Source of the DNA: Brevibacterium zhoupengii
GTDB lineage: Bacteria > Actinomycetota > Actinomycetes > Actinomycetales > Brevibacteriaceae
Assembly: GCF_021117425.1 (NCBI RefSeq)
Contig: NZ_CP088298.1
Coordinates: forward strand, 1,612,001-1,676,000
Direction of reading: 5' to 3'
DNA: 64,000 nucleotides
Position numbers and translations under genes: made by a program. Positions 54,165 through 62,654 of the stretch are shown in pieces (the stretch's first letter is position 1; each line of letters opens with the position of its first letter). The notes beneath the pieces were generated by a model that worked only from the letters and a program-made list of their open reading frames with translations, had not been told where the DNA came from and ran no database searches.

Positions 54165-54218
54165 GCAAGCGGTCGGCAGCACGCAGCAAGCGGTCGGCAG
54201 CAGGCAGCAATCGGCAGG
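54165..54218. repeat. 21-bp tandem repeat, about 2.5 copies
   Basis: Units beginning GCAAGCGGTCGGCAGCA at 54165 and 54186 are identical except one base over 21, followed by a degenerate partial copy. It lies just after the ThDP gene stop, in the convergent gap before a small gene. Confidence 0.85.
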
Positions 54219-54227
54219 CTGAACCGG

Positions 54228-54458
54228 TCAGCTGAAAGTGTCTCCGGCTTTCGACTCATCAATGGCCTCGTGCGAGCCATCCGAGTGCCGATAGAGCTTG
54301 ACGCCTTCGTGCAGTGCAGTTGACTGCATGCGGGCTTCCGAGCTGTCTTCGGTGTATCCGACCTTCTCTCCCTGACCGATATTCACGCTGGTGAATCGTT
54401 TGGCCAGGCGGCTGATCGGGTTGGTGGAATTGTGTGATCTCTTCACTTCTGCGGTCAT
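54228..54458 (-). CDS. Small uncharacterised protein, DGSHEA-motif family (copy A)
   Basis: A 76-residue hydrophilic protein starting at ATG 54458 with GGGGCG upstream; a GTG at 54473 also opens the frame. The C-terminal half carries EGVKLYRHSDGSHEAIDES, which closely matches the C-terminus of the 82-residue protein at 63643 (EGVKLYRNPDGSHEAVDES). An upstream glycine-Tyr-Glu patch also aligns. No membrane helix, signal peptide or cysteine is seen. The conservation between copies and the good ribosome site argue it is real. Function is unknown; it is convergent with the ThDP gene and divergent from a small lipoprotein gene. Confidence 0.7.
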   Translation of the reverse strand: MTAEVKRSHNSTNPISRLAKRFTSVNIGQGEKVGYTEDSSEARMQSTALHEGVKLYRHSDGSHEAIDESKAGDTFS

Positions 54459-54639
54459 GATGATTCGCCCCACTTCATCGCAGATCCAATGGACTGATTA
54501 TAGCTCCGCCGGGTGAGAAAGCGCCGAGGAATCTGCTCGAAGCGAGCTGGCCGATGGCGGTGATTGAGGCGGCGGCCGATGAGGTCAGCGAGGGGAACCC
54601 TAATGCAGGGATCCGGCCGTATATCGATAGGGTAGAACC

Positions 54640-55137
54640 ATGAAGTCCGCTCCTCAGCTAGTATCGGCGTTGACCGTGGCCATTGCCCTCTCACTCAGCG
54701 GCTGCAGCGCCGATGAGTCCGATACTGGTGACATCGAAGCAGGCCAGAGTGCCGAGGTGCCCGGCAGTGACTTCGACACCACCGATGCGCTCGGTGACTT
54801 CTTGAGCGAGACTATCGACGAGGTCCATGTGCACCGAGAGTCCGAGAGCAACCCGGACTTCGACCACGACAGAGACGCCGACCGTCTGCACGTCGAATTC
54901 CCGTCTGAAGGGAAGTTGCACACCGACCAGAAGGCCACCGCCGATGCGGTTCAAGGCGCAGGCAACGCCGAGTTCGACTATGACGTGCTCATGGTCACCG
55001 GCACCACCGACACTGGCACCTGGTCATATATGTTCAGCACCGACACCGTGGACGAGCTGACAGCAGGGGACTCGGTCGTCGAAGCCGACACTGTGTGGGA
55101 CTCCGCAGATCAGGACTTCGATTCGGTGCATCGCTGA
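54640..55137 (+). CDS. Small lipoprotein of unknown function
   Basis: A 165-residue exported lipoprotein. The signal peptide has a hydrophobic core and lipobox LSGC with Cys at 22, followed by an acidic Ser/Asp/Glu linker. The mature part is strongly acidic, with repeated Asp/Glu-rich runs such as FDHDRDADRLHVEF, and no enzyme motif. The ATG has only a weak ribosome site. Surface-exposed accessory or stress-related role is possible; no family recognised. Confidence 0.72.
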   Translation: MKSAPQLVSALTVAIALSLSGCSADESDTGDIEAGQSAEVPGSDFDTTDALGDFLSETIDEVHVHRESESNPDFDHDRDADRLHVEFPSEGKLHTDQKATADAVQGAGNAEFDYDVLMVTGTTDTGTWSYMFSTDTVDELTAGDSVVEADTVWDSADQDFDSVHR

Positions 55138-55158
55138 GGCAGGGCATCGTCAGGCCGA

Positions 55159-56220
55159 TCAGGCTCGCGGGTCGACGATGATTTTCACATGATGCTCATT
55201 GTTGTTGATGAGTTCGTCGAAGCCTCCGGAGACCAGTTCATCAAGCCCGATGCGTCCGGTGATGAACGGAGCAAGGTCGATCTTTCCGCTGCGCACGAGT
55301 TCGATTGTGGACGGGTGATCGCCGGAGTAGCCGATGGTCCCTCTCAGGTCGATCTCTTTGAGCACAAGCTTCGGCATATCGACTTCGGGCTTGTGGCCCC
55401 AGATGGAGACGTTGACGATCACTGCTCCCGGGCGAACCGCGTCGAGCAGCATGTCGAGTACCACTGGAACCGATGAACACTCGAAGCCGAGGTCTGCACC
55501 TTGACCGTTTGTGCGGTCACGGACCTTCTCGGCCACGTCACCCTCTCGTGGATCCAGGACTTCGTCGGCAACTCCGGTCGACAGCGCCATCTTCTTCCGC
55601 GCCTCGGAGAGCTCGGAGATGAAGACAGTGAGGCCCTCCGCCTTGAGCACAGCAGCGGTGAGCAGCCCGATGGGGCCCGCTCCGCCGACGATGGCGACCT
55701 GGCCGGACTTCGCACCGGAGCGGACGACCGCATGGTGGGCCACGGAGAGCGGTTCGATGAGCGCAGCCTGATCGAGCGGAATGTCACCGATCGGATGAAC
55801 CCACCGCCGCTGAACGACGATCTTCTCGGACAGACCACCGCCACCACCACCGAGCCCGATGAAGTTCATGTCCTTCGACAGCTGATAACTCTGCCCGACG
55901 CTCGTATCGACATTGTCGCCGATGATGAGGGGCTCGACGACGATGTTCTGGCCCACTTCAAGATCAGTCACGCCCTCGCCGAGGTTGGTGATCGTTCCTG
56001 AGAATTCGTGTCCCATGGTCACCGGGGCAGATTCGCCGGAGATCGGATGTGGGTGTCCTTCGGGCGGGACGAAGATAGGACCTTCGAGGAATTCGTGCAG
56101 GTCGGTTCCGCAGATTCCGCACCAGGCTACGTCAATTGCGACAGTTCCGGGCCTCAGCTCGGGCTCGAGAATGTCCTCGATGCGGATGTCATTGCGATCA
56201 TGGAATCGTGCCGCCTTCAT
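55159..56220 (-). CDS. 2,3-butanediol/polyol dehydrogenase-like MDR enzyme lacking structural zinc site
   Basis: A 353-residue medium-chain dehydrogenase close to (R,R)-2,3-butanediol dehydrogenase. ATG 56220 has AAAGGG at a suitable distance. Catalytic-zinc residues look intact: CGICGTDLHEF, GHEFSG and an Asp/Glu-rich region. The Rossmann motif is VGGAGPIGLLTAAVL. The lobe that normally carries four cysteines for a structural zinc (typical CxxCxxC spacing) here reads IIGDNVDTSVGQSYQLSKDMNF with none. It probably oxidises a diol such as 2,3-butanediol to acetoin; the substrate is inference. Confidence 0.87.
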   Translation of the reverse strand: MKAARFHDRNDIRIEDILEPELRPGTVAIDVAWCGICGTDLHEFLEGPIFVPPEGHPHPISGESAPVTMGHEFSGTITNLGEGVTDLEVGQNIVVEPLIIGDNVDTSVGQSYQLSKDMNFIGLGGGGGGLSEKIVVQRRWVHPIGDIPLDQAALIEPLSVAHHAVVRSGAKSGQVAIVGGAGPIGLLTAAVLKAEGLTVFISELSEARKKMALSTGVADEVLDPREGDVAEKVRDRTNGQGADLGFECSSVPVVLDMLLDAVRPGAVIVNVSIWGHKPEVDMPKLVLKEIDLRGTIGYSGDHPSTIELVRSGKIDLAPFITGRIGLDELVSGGFDELINNNEHHVKIIVDPRA

Positions 56221-56458
56221 ATGAGTCGACCCTTTCGTCATTGAGAACGAAGCCGGTCTGACCTACAGCAGAAATCATCGGTGACTCGCGAAGGCCGTGG
56301 CTCCTGGTCGAGACTCTACTTCGAGACAACCGAACTGTATTGCCGATTTATCGTCTCGTGAGAATGTTCGCGCTCGGGCGGCAGTCGGAGTCTCTCATGC
56401 CACCAGAATCGAACCGAGGGCACGTTCGGCAAGGCTCCACTGCGATGCACAAGTGGCT

Positions 56459-56767
56459 CTAGTCGTGCCGCTCATCGCTGACGACAGCTATGTCTGCGAC
56501 CTCAGAGCGCAGCTGCTCAAGGAGCCGATCGCCTTCCTCCCAATAATGCTGCTCGTTCTCAGCCGAGTCCCACTCGAAACTTGGACCGTGCGAATCCGTG
56601 AAATGTGCGTTCCAGAACCTCATCAACTCCCTCAACCCGGATGAAAGTCCATCGGACAGGTCGTAGTCACAGGGGTCCATCGCATATTTGTCGGTGCCGC
56701 TTTCCCATAGCGGATGCTTCCTCCCATGATCGGGAAAGTACCTGATCTCGCGCCGTTTCCTGCCCAC
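56459..56767 (-). CDS. Small hypothetical protein downstream of RraA-like gene
   Basis: A 102-residue frame beginning at GTG 56767, three bases past the RraA-like stop, with GGAG before it. Composition is hydrophilic, with acidic residues and tryptophans (RFWNAHFTDSHGPSFEWDS, HYWEEGDRLLEQL), unlike the antisense frames. The frame continues upstream through the RraA-like gene, where composition is not protein-like, so the start is inferred. No family recognised. Likely cotranscribed with the RraA-like gene. Confidence 0.55.
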   Translation of the reverse strand: MGRKRREIRYFPDHGRKHPLWESGTDKYAMDPCDYDLSDGLSSGLRELMRFWNAHFTDSHGPSFEWDSAENEQHYWEEGDRLLEQLRSEVADIAVVSDERHD

Positions 56768-56769
56768 CC

Positions 56770-57237
56770 CTACTTCTCCACCACAACACCATCGGGGTCG
56801 GCGAAGACCATAGCGCCGGGGCGAATGGTGGCGCCGCCGATCTCGAGGGTGACGTCGAGATCTCCCTCGCCGGTCTTGGCACTCTTGCGCGGGTTGCTGG
56901 CCAGGGCCTTGATGCCCAAGCCCATGGACGACAGCGCCACTCGGTCGCGGACGGCTCCATTGATGACGACTCCGGCCCAACCGTTGCTCACAGCGAGCTC
57001 GGCGATCATGTCACCCATCAGGGCAGTAGCGATCGAGCCGCCGCCGTCGATGATGAGTACGGCACCATCGCCGGGCTGGGACAGCGTCGACTTCGCCAGT
57101 GCGTTGTCCTGGTAGCAGCGAACGGTTCGGGCCGGACCGGAGAATGAGTCCTTGGCGCCGAAGTCACCGAAGTTCAGGGCAATAGAATCCAGCTCTGGTC
57201 CGCGTTCGTCCCAGAGATCGGCGGTCGAGACTGTCAT
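56770..57237 (-). CDS. RraA-like protein (4-hydroxy-4-methyl-2-oxoglutarate aldolase / RNase E regulator fold)
   Basis: A 155-residue RraA-fold protein, the usual family length. It has TADLWDERGPEL at the N-terminus, then GGGSIATALMGDMIAELA and WAGVVINGAVRDRVAL, where G-A-V-R-D is the conserved aldolase and metal-site signature, and FADPDGVVV near the end. Family members regulate RNase E in E. coli or act as HMG/CHA-type aldolases; actinobacterial RNase E/G inhibitors have also been reported. GGAGG precedes the ATG. Neither function can be chosen here. Confidence 0.87.
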   Translation of the reverse strand: MTVSTADLWDERGPELDSIALNFGDFGAKDSFSGPARTVRCYQDNALAKSTLSQPGDGAVLIIDGGGSIATALMGDMIAELAVSNGWAGVVINGAVRDRVALSSMGLGIKALASNPRKSAKTGEGDLDVTLEIGGATIRPGAMVFADPDGVVVEK

Positions 57238-57307
57238 GGTGGTGTCCTCCAGGTAGGTGAGTCACGCAAGCGGATTGTTTGAGAAGACGTTCGTCGTTGG
57301 CTCCAGA

Positions 57308-58333
57308 CTATGCGAATGCTCCGGCCCGAGCATAGAGTCCAGGCACTCCACCCGAATGGATGAAGACCACGTGATCGTCGGTCCCGAACCGTCCTTGCCG
57401 GACCAGGTCGATGAGACCTGCCGCGGCCTTCCCTGTGTAGACCGGGTCGAGGAGAATTCCCTCGGTCTGGGCAAAGAGCCGCACGGCTTCGACCATTTCT
57501 GGGGTCGGCAGGGCGTACCCGGTACCGAAGTAGTCGCCGAGGCCGAGACTGCGTTCGCGGGGGACTGGTGGGAGTTCGAGGAATGCGGCGAGCTCGTCGA
57601 CGAGGCCCACGATCTTCGGTTCCTGCTCCTCCTGCGAGCGGCTGACGTTGATGCCGACCACCGGAATCTGACTGTCGGCACTGTGCAGGCCGACGATGAG
57701 TCCGGCCTGCATCCCAACAGACCCGCTCGGGGTCACGATCGACGAGACGTCCAGGCCCACCTCGGCGAACTGGGTGAGCAGCTCCTGCGCACAATCGACA
57801 TAGCCCAGGGCGCCGGTGACGTTCGAGCCACCGACTGGGATGACATACGGATTGCGCCCCTGGGCCTTGAGCTCGCCAGCCAACTCGTGGGCGCGAGCAA
57901 TGAGGTCACTGCCGTTGGGGTGGACTTCAACCGAGTCCGCGCGGAGGAGGTCGAAGAGCAGGAAATTGCCCGTGTGCTCCGGAGGATTCCCGCCAGCGTC
58001 TGCTGGGATCGGCGCACCATCGGAACCGAGGTCTTCTTCGAGGACCAGGTGGCACTCGAGCCCTTCACGACTGGCGGCAGAGAGGGTGAGTCGACAGTGA
58101 TTGGACTGTACCCCGCCTGCGGTGACGAGGGTGTCGGCACCCTGGGCCAGGGCATCAGCGATGAGGAACTCGAGTTTGCGGGTCTTGTTCCCGCCTTGGG
58201 TCAGTCCCAGCTGGTCATCACGCTTGATCCAGATCTGCGGCCCGCCCAACTGCCTGCTCAGACGCTCGAGATGGTCAAGCGCGGTGGGTCCGTTGGTGTA
58301 CCGGCGGCGGGGCAGTGTGTTGAGGTCAACCAT
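57308..58333 (-). CDS. PLP-dependent D-cysteine desulfhydrase / L-cysteate sulfo-lyase family enzyme
   Basis: A 341-residue fold-type II PLP enzyme of the ACC-deaminase family. The PLP lysine motif is QGGNKTRKLEFL near 46-57, then AGGVQSNHCRLT and the phosphate-binding SGSVGMQAGLIVG. ATG 58333 has a weak GGGA site. Members include D-cysteine desulfhydrase, L-cysteate sulfo-lyase and ACC deaminase. The SNHxR pattern is shared by all, so the substrate cannot be settled; D-cysteine or cysteate are likelier than ACC in this taxon. It lies upstream of the RraA-like gene, 70 bases apart, perhaps in one operon. Confidence 0.83.
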   Translation of the reverse strand: MVDLNTLPRRRYTNGPTALDHLERLSRQLGGPQIWIKRDDQLGLTQGGNKTRKLEFLIADALAQGADTLVTAGGVQSNHCRLTLSAASREGLECHLVLEEDLGSDGAPIPADAGGNPPEHTGNFLLFDLLRADSVEVHPNGSDLIARAHELAGELKAQGRNPYVIPVGGSNVTGALGYVDCAQELLTQFAEVGLDVSSIVTPSGSVGMQAGLIVGLHSADSQIPVVGINVSRSQEEQEPKIVGLVDELAAFLELPPVPRERSLGLGDYFGTGYALPTPEMVEAVRLFAQTEGILLDPVYTGKAAAGLIDLVRQGRFGTDDHVVFIHSGGVPGLYARAGAFA

Positions 58334-58401
58334 GGTTCCCGAGTCTACTTGCCACAGGCTCTCGGCAGGATCTTTGAGAGCCGGTCAGTGAGACGGCAGG
58401 C

Positions 58402-58878
58402 TCAGAGTGACGGGTGGGTGGCGTCTTTGAACTGGACATGGTGAACAGCCGGGTGCAGGCCATGTGTGGCGCCTTCATTGTTGACGCTGAAGGTCAGCAA
58501 TTCTTTGGTGACCTTGTTCTGGTAGACCACGGAGGATGATTCCCCGGACCCGTCTGCGGCGATGCGATCCCACTGCGTCGCAAACACGTCACCATGCTCA
58601 GACAGTGCTTTGACCACGCCGGGCGTGGCATACTCGTTGACTTCCTCCTCAGAGCCGACACCCCACGCCTTCACAAGCGCGTCCGCGTAGCCGGAGGCAT
58701 TCGTCGGATGACCATCGCTGTGCGCGCCGACGGCAACACTGACCTCAGGGCTCGACCCGGCATCTGCTGGGGAGTGCGTTGCAGCCAGCGCGGATCCGCC
58801 GGTCACCCCGACTCCGGCAATCCCGGCGATCGCGGCGATGGCCAATGCTGCTGCGTGTCTGCGAATGGTGGTGGTCAT
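58402..58878 (-). CDS. Secreted protein of unknown function
   Basis: A 158-residue exported protein. ATG 58878 follows AAGGA; an upstream start at 58935 lacks a signal context. Residues about 1-33 form an Ala-rich signal peptide ending ALA-ATHSP, a likely signal-peptidase I site. The mature part is hydrophilic with a WGVGSEEEVNEYAT segment and a C-terminal HPAVHHVQF patch. No domain recognised. It lies downstream of, and in the same direction as, the symporter gene with a 257-base gap. Confidence 0.68.
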   Translation of the reverse strand: MTTTIRRHAAALAIAAIAGIAGVGVTGGSALAATHSPADAGSSPEVSVAVGAHSDGHPTNASGYADALVKAWGVGSEEEVNEYATPGVVKALSEHGDVFATQWDRIAADGSGESSSVVYQNKVTKELLTFSVNNEGATHGLHPAVHHVQFKDATHPSL

Positions 58879-59135
58879 GGCGTCCTTGCCTCCTGCTGGT
58901 GGCTGACAGTGCTGGTGCCTGTCAGAGATAGTCATCGATCACGATGATTATCGTCATCGCAGGTGAGCGACGAACAACGGTCCCTGAGAAAACGCTCAGT
59001 GACTGTTGCAGTTCTGCGAACTTCACATTGCGATGAGATCGCAGCTTTGAGATATTTGCATGGATCCTTGTGGAAAAGATGATTTGGGAGTCCGACAAGG
59101 AGGCTTTCAAGGACGATGTCGAAATCGGATCGTGA

Positions 59136-60500
59136 TCAAGATTTTTCGGTCGAAGCCACCTCGGCGAGGGCGATCTCCGATTCCTCGGAGGCGTCGTCAT
59201 CGGACTTGTCCATCCAATCCTTCCCGTCCAGGACGCGGGCGACCATCATGGAACTGGCCTGGTCACCGACCGAGTTGACAGTGGTCGCTGGGGGATCGAT
59301 GACGGTGCCGATGATCTGGATGATGGGAAGTGCCGCGGCGGGGAAGCCATAGAGGGTGATGATCATCAGCTCGCCGATGAAGCCGCCCGAGGGGATGCCT
59401 GCCATGACCATCCCGGCCAGCAGTGCCACGGCGATGCCGATGAGGATATTGCCGGGGGTGAAGAAATCGCGTCCGAAGACGGCGAAGAGGAAGGCGATCT
59501 TGAGGATCGCGGACAGGCTCGAGCCCTCCATGTGGATCGTCGCCCCGATCGGAATGATCGTCTCCCGGATATCGCGGGGCACGCCGATGCGCTTGCCCGC
59601 TCGGAGATTGGCCGGGATCGCCGCCACCGAGGAGGACGTGCCCAAGGAGATCGCCGTCGGTTCGATGATGTTCGACCAGAACGCAGAGATCCCGCGCCGG
59701 CCGCCAGCGAGGAAGGCATAGAGGGTGAAGGCGACAACGAAGTAGACGATGGCCACGGGGTAGTAGACGAGGAAGGCGCGGACGTAGTCACCGACCAGCT
59801 GTGCCCCGAGCTCACCGATCAGAGCTGCGAAGTAGGCGCCCAGGCCGATCGGGGCGTAGTACATGATGATCGAGGTGAATTTGAGGAAGACCTCGGACCC
59901 GGAATGGAGGAACTGGGCGAAGGGTTTGCCGGCCGCACCGATCTTGGAGGTGGCGATGCCGACGATGACGGCGAAGACGATCAGGGCGAGCATGTGCTCG
60001 GCGGAGAGGATCTTCGAGAAGTCATCGACAACGAAGGTCGACACTAGCTGATCACCGATCGACCCGACCTCCTCGACGTCCTCGGGTTGGGTCATCTCGA
60101 CCTTGACGCCCTCGGTGGCCTTGGTGATCCACAGGGCCGCGATCATCACGAACGAGGCGATGATGCCGGTGATGGCGAAGATGCCGAGCATGCTGCCAAG
60201 GATCTTGCCCAGCCTGGTGGCCGAGGACATGCTCGCCACCGCCGAGGAGATGGAGAAGAAGACCAGCGGCACGACGAGGGTGAACATCATGTTGATGAAC
60301 AGTGTGCCGAAGGGTCTGATGACCGTGGCCTTCTCGCCGAAGATCAGCCCGATGATCGCACCGATGACGACGCCGGTGAGGATGAGCAGCGGAAACCGAT
60401 AGTTGCGCAGGATCTGGCCGAGCCTCGATGTCGATTGTGGTGGGGTGCTGTCGTTCGAACTGTTCGTACTGGTGGCTGAAGGGCCAGTGTTGTTGGGCAT
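59136..60500 (-). CDS. Dicarboxylate/amino acid:cation symporter (DAACS, GltP/DctA type)
   Basis: A 454-residue DAACS carrier with eight membrane helices and two re-entrant hairpins. Family motifs are LFINMMFTLVVPLVFFSI at the front, SLGTSSSVAAIPA in hairpin one (serine-rich motif), PIGATIHMEGSSL (the conserved PxGATxNM-like motif, with His in place of Asn), and GIPSGGFIGELMI plus PPATTVNSVGDQ near the end. Start chosen at ATG 60500 after a weak GGAAAGG. The frame opens upstream at 60614 but without a ribosome site. It imports C4-dicarboxylates or glutamate/aspartate with Na+ or H+. Confidence 0.9.
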   Translation of the reverse strand: MPNNTGPSATSTNSSNDSTPPQSTSRLGQILRNYRFPLLILTGVVIGAIIGLIFGEKATVIRPFGTLFINMMFTLVVPLVFFSISSAVASMSSATRLGKILGSMLGIFAITGIIASFVMIAALWITKATEGVKVEMTQPEDVEEVGSIGDQLVSTFVVDDFSKILSAEHMLALIVFAVIVGIATSKIGAAGKPFAQFLHSGSEVFLKFTSIIMYYAPIGLGAYFAALIGELGAQLVGDYVRAFLVYYPVAIVYFVVAFTLYAFLAGGRRGISAFWSNIIEPTAISLGTSSSVAAIPANLRAGKRIGVPRDIRETIIPIGATIHMEGSSLSAILKIAFLFAVFGRDFFTPGNILIGIAVALLAGMVMAGIPSGGFIGELMIITLYGFPAAALPIIQIIGTVIDPPATTVNSVGDQASSMMVARVLDGKDWMDKSDDDASEESEIALAEVASTEKS

Positions 60501-60637
60501 GAGGAGCGACCTTTCCGGGAATATCTCACCTGCGCGGCAGCCCATGGTGACAAGGAGAACTGCCCAGGAGATCCTAGTGGAAAGAGCGACCTCGGGCCGG
60601 ACCGGTCCAAACACCTGTACTTAACGATCAATTAGTT

Positions 60638-60643
60638 TAGACT
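60638..60643 (+). promoter_or_regulatory. Candidate -10 box for leaderless acyl-CoA dehydrogenase gene
   Basis: TAGACT ends seven bases before GTG 60651, so the transcript would start at the codon itself. A -35 is not evident. AT-rich strip 60620-60643 may hold an operator. Confidence 0.4.
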
Positions 60644-60650
60644 GAGCTCC

Positions 60651-62507
60651 GTGAACGATCAGAACCTGGACAATGTTGTCCCACCGGCCACCACCGACTC
60701 TCTGCTCTCGGCGGCAGACATTCAGTTCCTCCTCTATGACTGGCTGCACGTCGACGCATTCTGCGAACGCGAGCGATTCGCCGGACATTCCCGTGAGACC
60801 TTCGACTCGGTGCTGGCCGCCAGCGAAGAACTGGCCAAGGAGCACTTCGCTCCGCACGCCAGAAAGTCCGATCTCAACGAACCCACCTTCGACGGTGAGC
60901 GCGTCACCCTCATCCCCGAGATCAAGACCGCTCTCGACCGCTTCGCCGAGGTCGGATTGCTCTCGGCGACCATGGACGAAGAAGTCGGAGGCATCCAACT
61001 GCCCCAGACCGTGGCCACGGCCTGCTTCACCTGGTTCCAAGCGGCCAATATCGCGACCTCGAGCTACCCGATGCTGACCATGGCCAATGCGAGCCTGCTG
61101 CTCGAATACGGGACGCAGGAACAGATTGAGACCTTCGTCCTCCCCGAGATCGAAGGCAGATTCTTCGGCACCATGTGCCTGTCCGAACCCGACATCGGTT
61201 CCTCGCTCGGAGACGTCACCACGCGTGCCGTGCCCGATCCCGAAGGGCCAGAGGGCACCTTTCGGGTGCATGGGACGAAGATGTGGATCTCCGGCGGCGA
61301 CCACGAACTGTCTGAGAACATCGTCCACCTCGTCCTCGCCCGCGCCGAGGGTGACGGACCCGGAACCAAGGGGCTGAGCCTCTTCATCGTCTCCAAACAC
61401 CTCGTCGACAGCGACGGCAGCATCGGCGAACGCAATGACGTCGTGCTCTCGGGACTCAACCACAAAATGGGCTGGCGCGGGACGACGAACACGCTGCTCA
61501 ACTTCGGCGAGGGTACGCACACACCCCAGGGTTCAGCCGGTGCCGTCGGCTACCTCGTGGGGGAGCGCGGCAAGGGCCTGAACTACATGTTCCACATGAT
61601 GAACTCCGCACGCATCGGTGTCGGCGCCGGTGCCGTCGCGCTCGGCTACCACGGCTATCTTGACGCCCTGCGCTACGCACGTGAACGCCGCCAAGGCCGC
61701 TCCGACGACGGCCGCGGCAAAGACTCCCCGCAGGTGCCGATCATCGAACACGCCGATGTGCGCCGCATGCTCCTGTCCTCGAAGAGCTACGTCGAAGGAG
61801 GCCTGGGACTCATCCTCTACGCCGCCAGACTCCTCGACGAATCCGAAACCGCTGGCACCGAGTCCGGGCGTGCTCGTGCAGCACTCCTCCTCGACGTGCT
61901 CACTCCGATCGTGAAGACCTGGCCGAGCGTCTGGGGACTGAAGGCCAATGATCACGCGATTCAGGTCCTCGGCGGAGCCGGCTACACCCGTGACCATGCC
62001 GTCGAGCAGCTCTTCCGCGACAACCGACTCAACCCGATCCATGAGGGCACACACGGCATCCAGGCCAAGGATCTCCTCGGCCGCAAAGTCATCATGGGCG
62101 GGGGAGAAGGACTGAAGGTTCTCGTGGAGGAGATGCGCTCCACCCTCGTCGAGGCGGACGCTACTACCTCATGGACTAACGAATCCGCGGCGCTGGCCGC
62201 AGCAATCGAGCGCATCGAGACCGTGACCGCCGCCGTCTGGAAGTCCGGGGATCCCGTCCATGCGTTGGAGAATGCGTGGACCTACCTCGAGGCGGTCGGG
62301 CACACGGTCATCGCCTGGCTGTGGCTGCAGCAGGGCATGGCCGCCGAGGCTGCCGCTGCGTCGCGTGGTGACTCAACGCTGCTGCGCGGCAAGATCGCGG
62401 CCGCTCGCTACTTCTTCATCCACGAACTGCCGCAGACCGAACCCTGGTTCGACCTGGTGGAGACCGGTCCGACGACGTTCACCGGACTCGACGACACCTG
62501 CTTGTGA
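60651..62507 (+). CDS. Long acyl-CoA dehydrogenase (DmdC/FadE-like, about 600-residue class)
   Basis: A 618-residue dehydrogenase, longer than the 380-residue type and like DmdC (3-methylthiopropionyl-CoA dehydrogenase) and long FadE proteins. GTG start at 60651. The N-terminal helical part is followed by the FAD domain with MCLSEPDIGSSLGDV, KMWISGGDHELSENIVHLVL and RIGVGAGAVALGYHGYLDAL, then VLGGAGYTRDHAVEQLFRDN and the C-terminal extension specific to this class. It forms the double bond of an acyl-CoA. Upstream is the divergent DAACS gene; downstream, ectD with a 147-base gap. Confidence 0.9.
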   Translation: MNDQNLDNVVPPATTDSLLSAADIQFLLYDWLHVDAFCERERFAGHSRETFDSVLAASEELAKEHFAPHARKSDLNEPTFDGERVTLIPEIKTALDRFAEVGLLSATMDEEVGGIQLPQTVATACFTWFQAANIATSSYPMLTMANASLLLEYGTQEQIETFVLPEIEGRFFGTMCLSEPDIGSSLGDVTTRAVPDPEGPEGTFRVHGTKMWISGGDHELSENIVHLVLARAEGDGPGTKGLSLFIVSKHLVDSDGSIGERNDVVLSGLNHKMGWRGTTNTLLNFGEGTHTPQGSAGAVGYLVGERGKGLNYMFHMMNSARIGVGAGAVALGYHGYLDALRYARERRQGRSDDGRGKDSPQVPIIEHADVRRMLLSSKSYVEGGLGLILYAARLLDESETAGTESGRARAALLLDVLTPIVKTWPSVWGLKANDHAIQVLGGAGYTRDHAVEQLFRDNRLNPIHEGTHGIQAKDLLGRKVIMGGGEGLKVLVEEMRSTLVEADATTSWTNESAALAAAIERIETVTAAVWKSGDPVHALENAWTYLEAVGHTVIAWLWLQQGMAAEAAAASRGDSTLLRGKIAAARYFFIHELPQTEPWFDLVETGPTTFTGLDDTCL

Positions 62508-62654
62508 GACTCCTGCGGCCATGAAGCCTCGGTGGAGACTTTCGCCAAAGTGATCCCCTTGCTACGGTGGCGGCACAAGCGGAATGTTTCTGTCGTTCCC
62601 ACAGATCCTGTCCCGGAGCGGCGAGGCATTCGTCCAATCCGAGGAAGGAGACTG

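Noticed and set aside
54165-54218. Possible CRISPR remnant
   Set aside because: Units are directly adjacent with no spacers and no cas genes in the window.
56297-56644. Plus-strand 115-codon frame
   Set aside because: Antisense to the small hypothetical gene and Arg/Pro-rich; no ribosome site.
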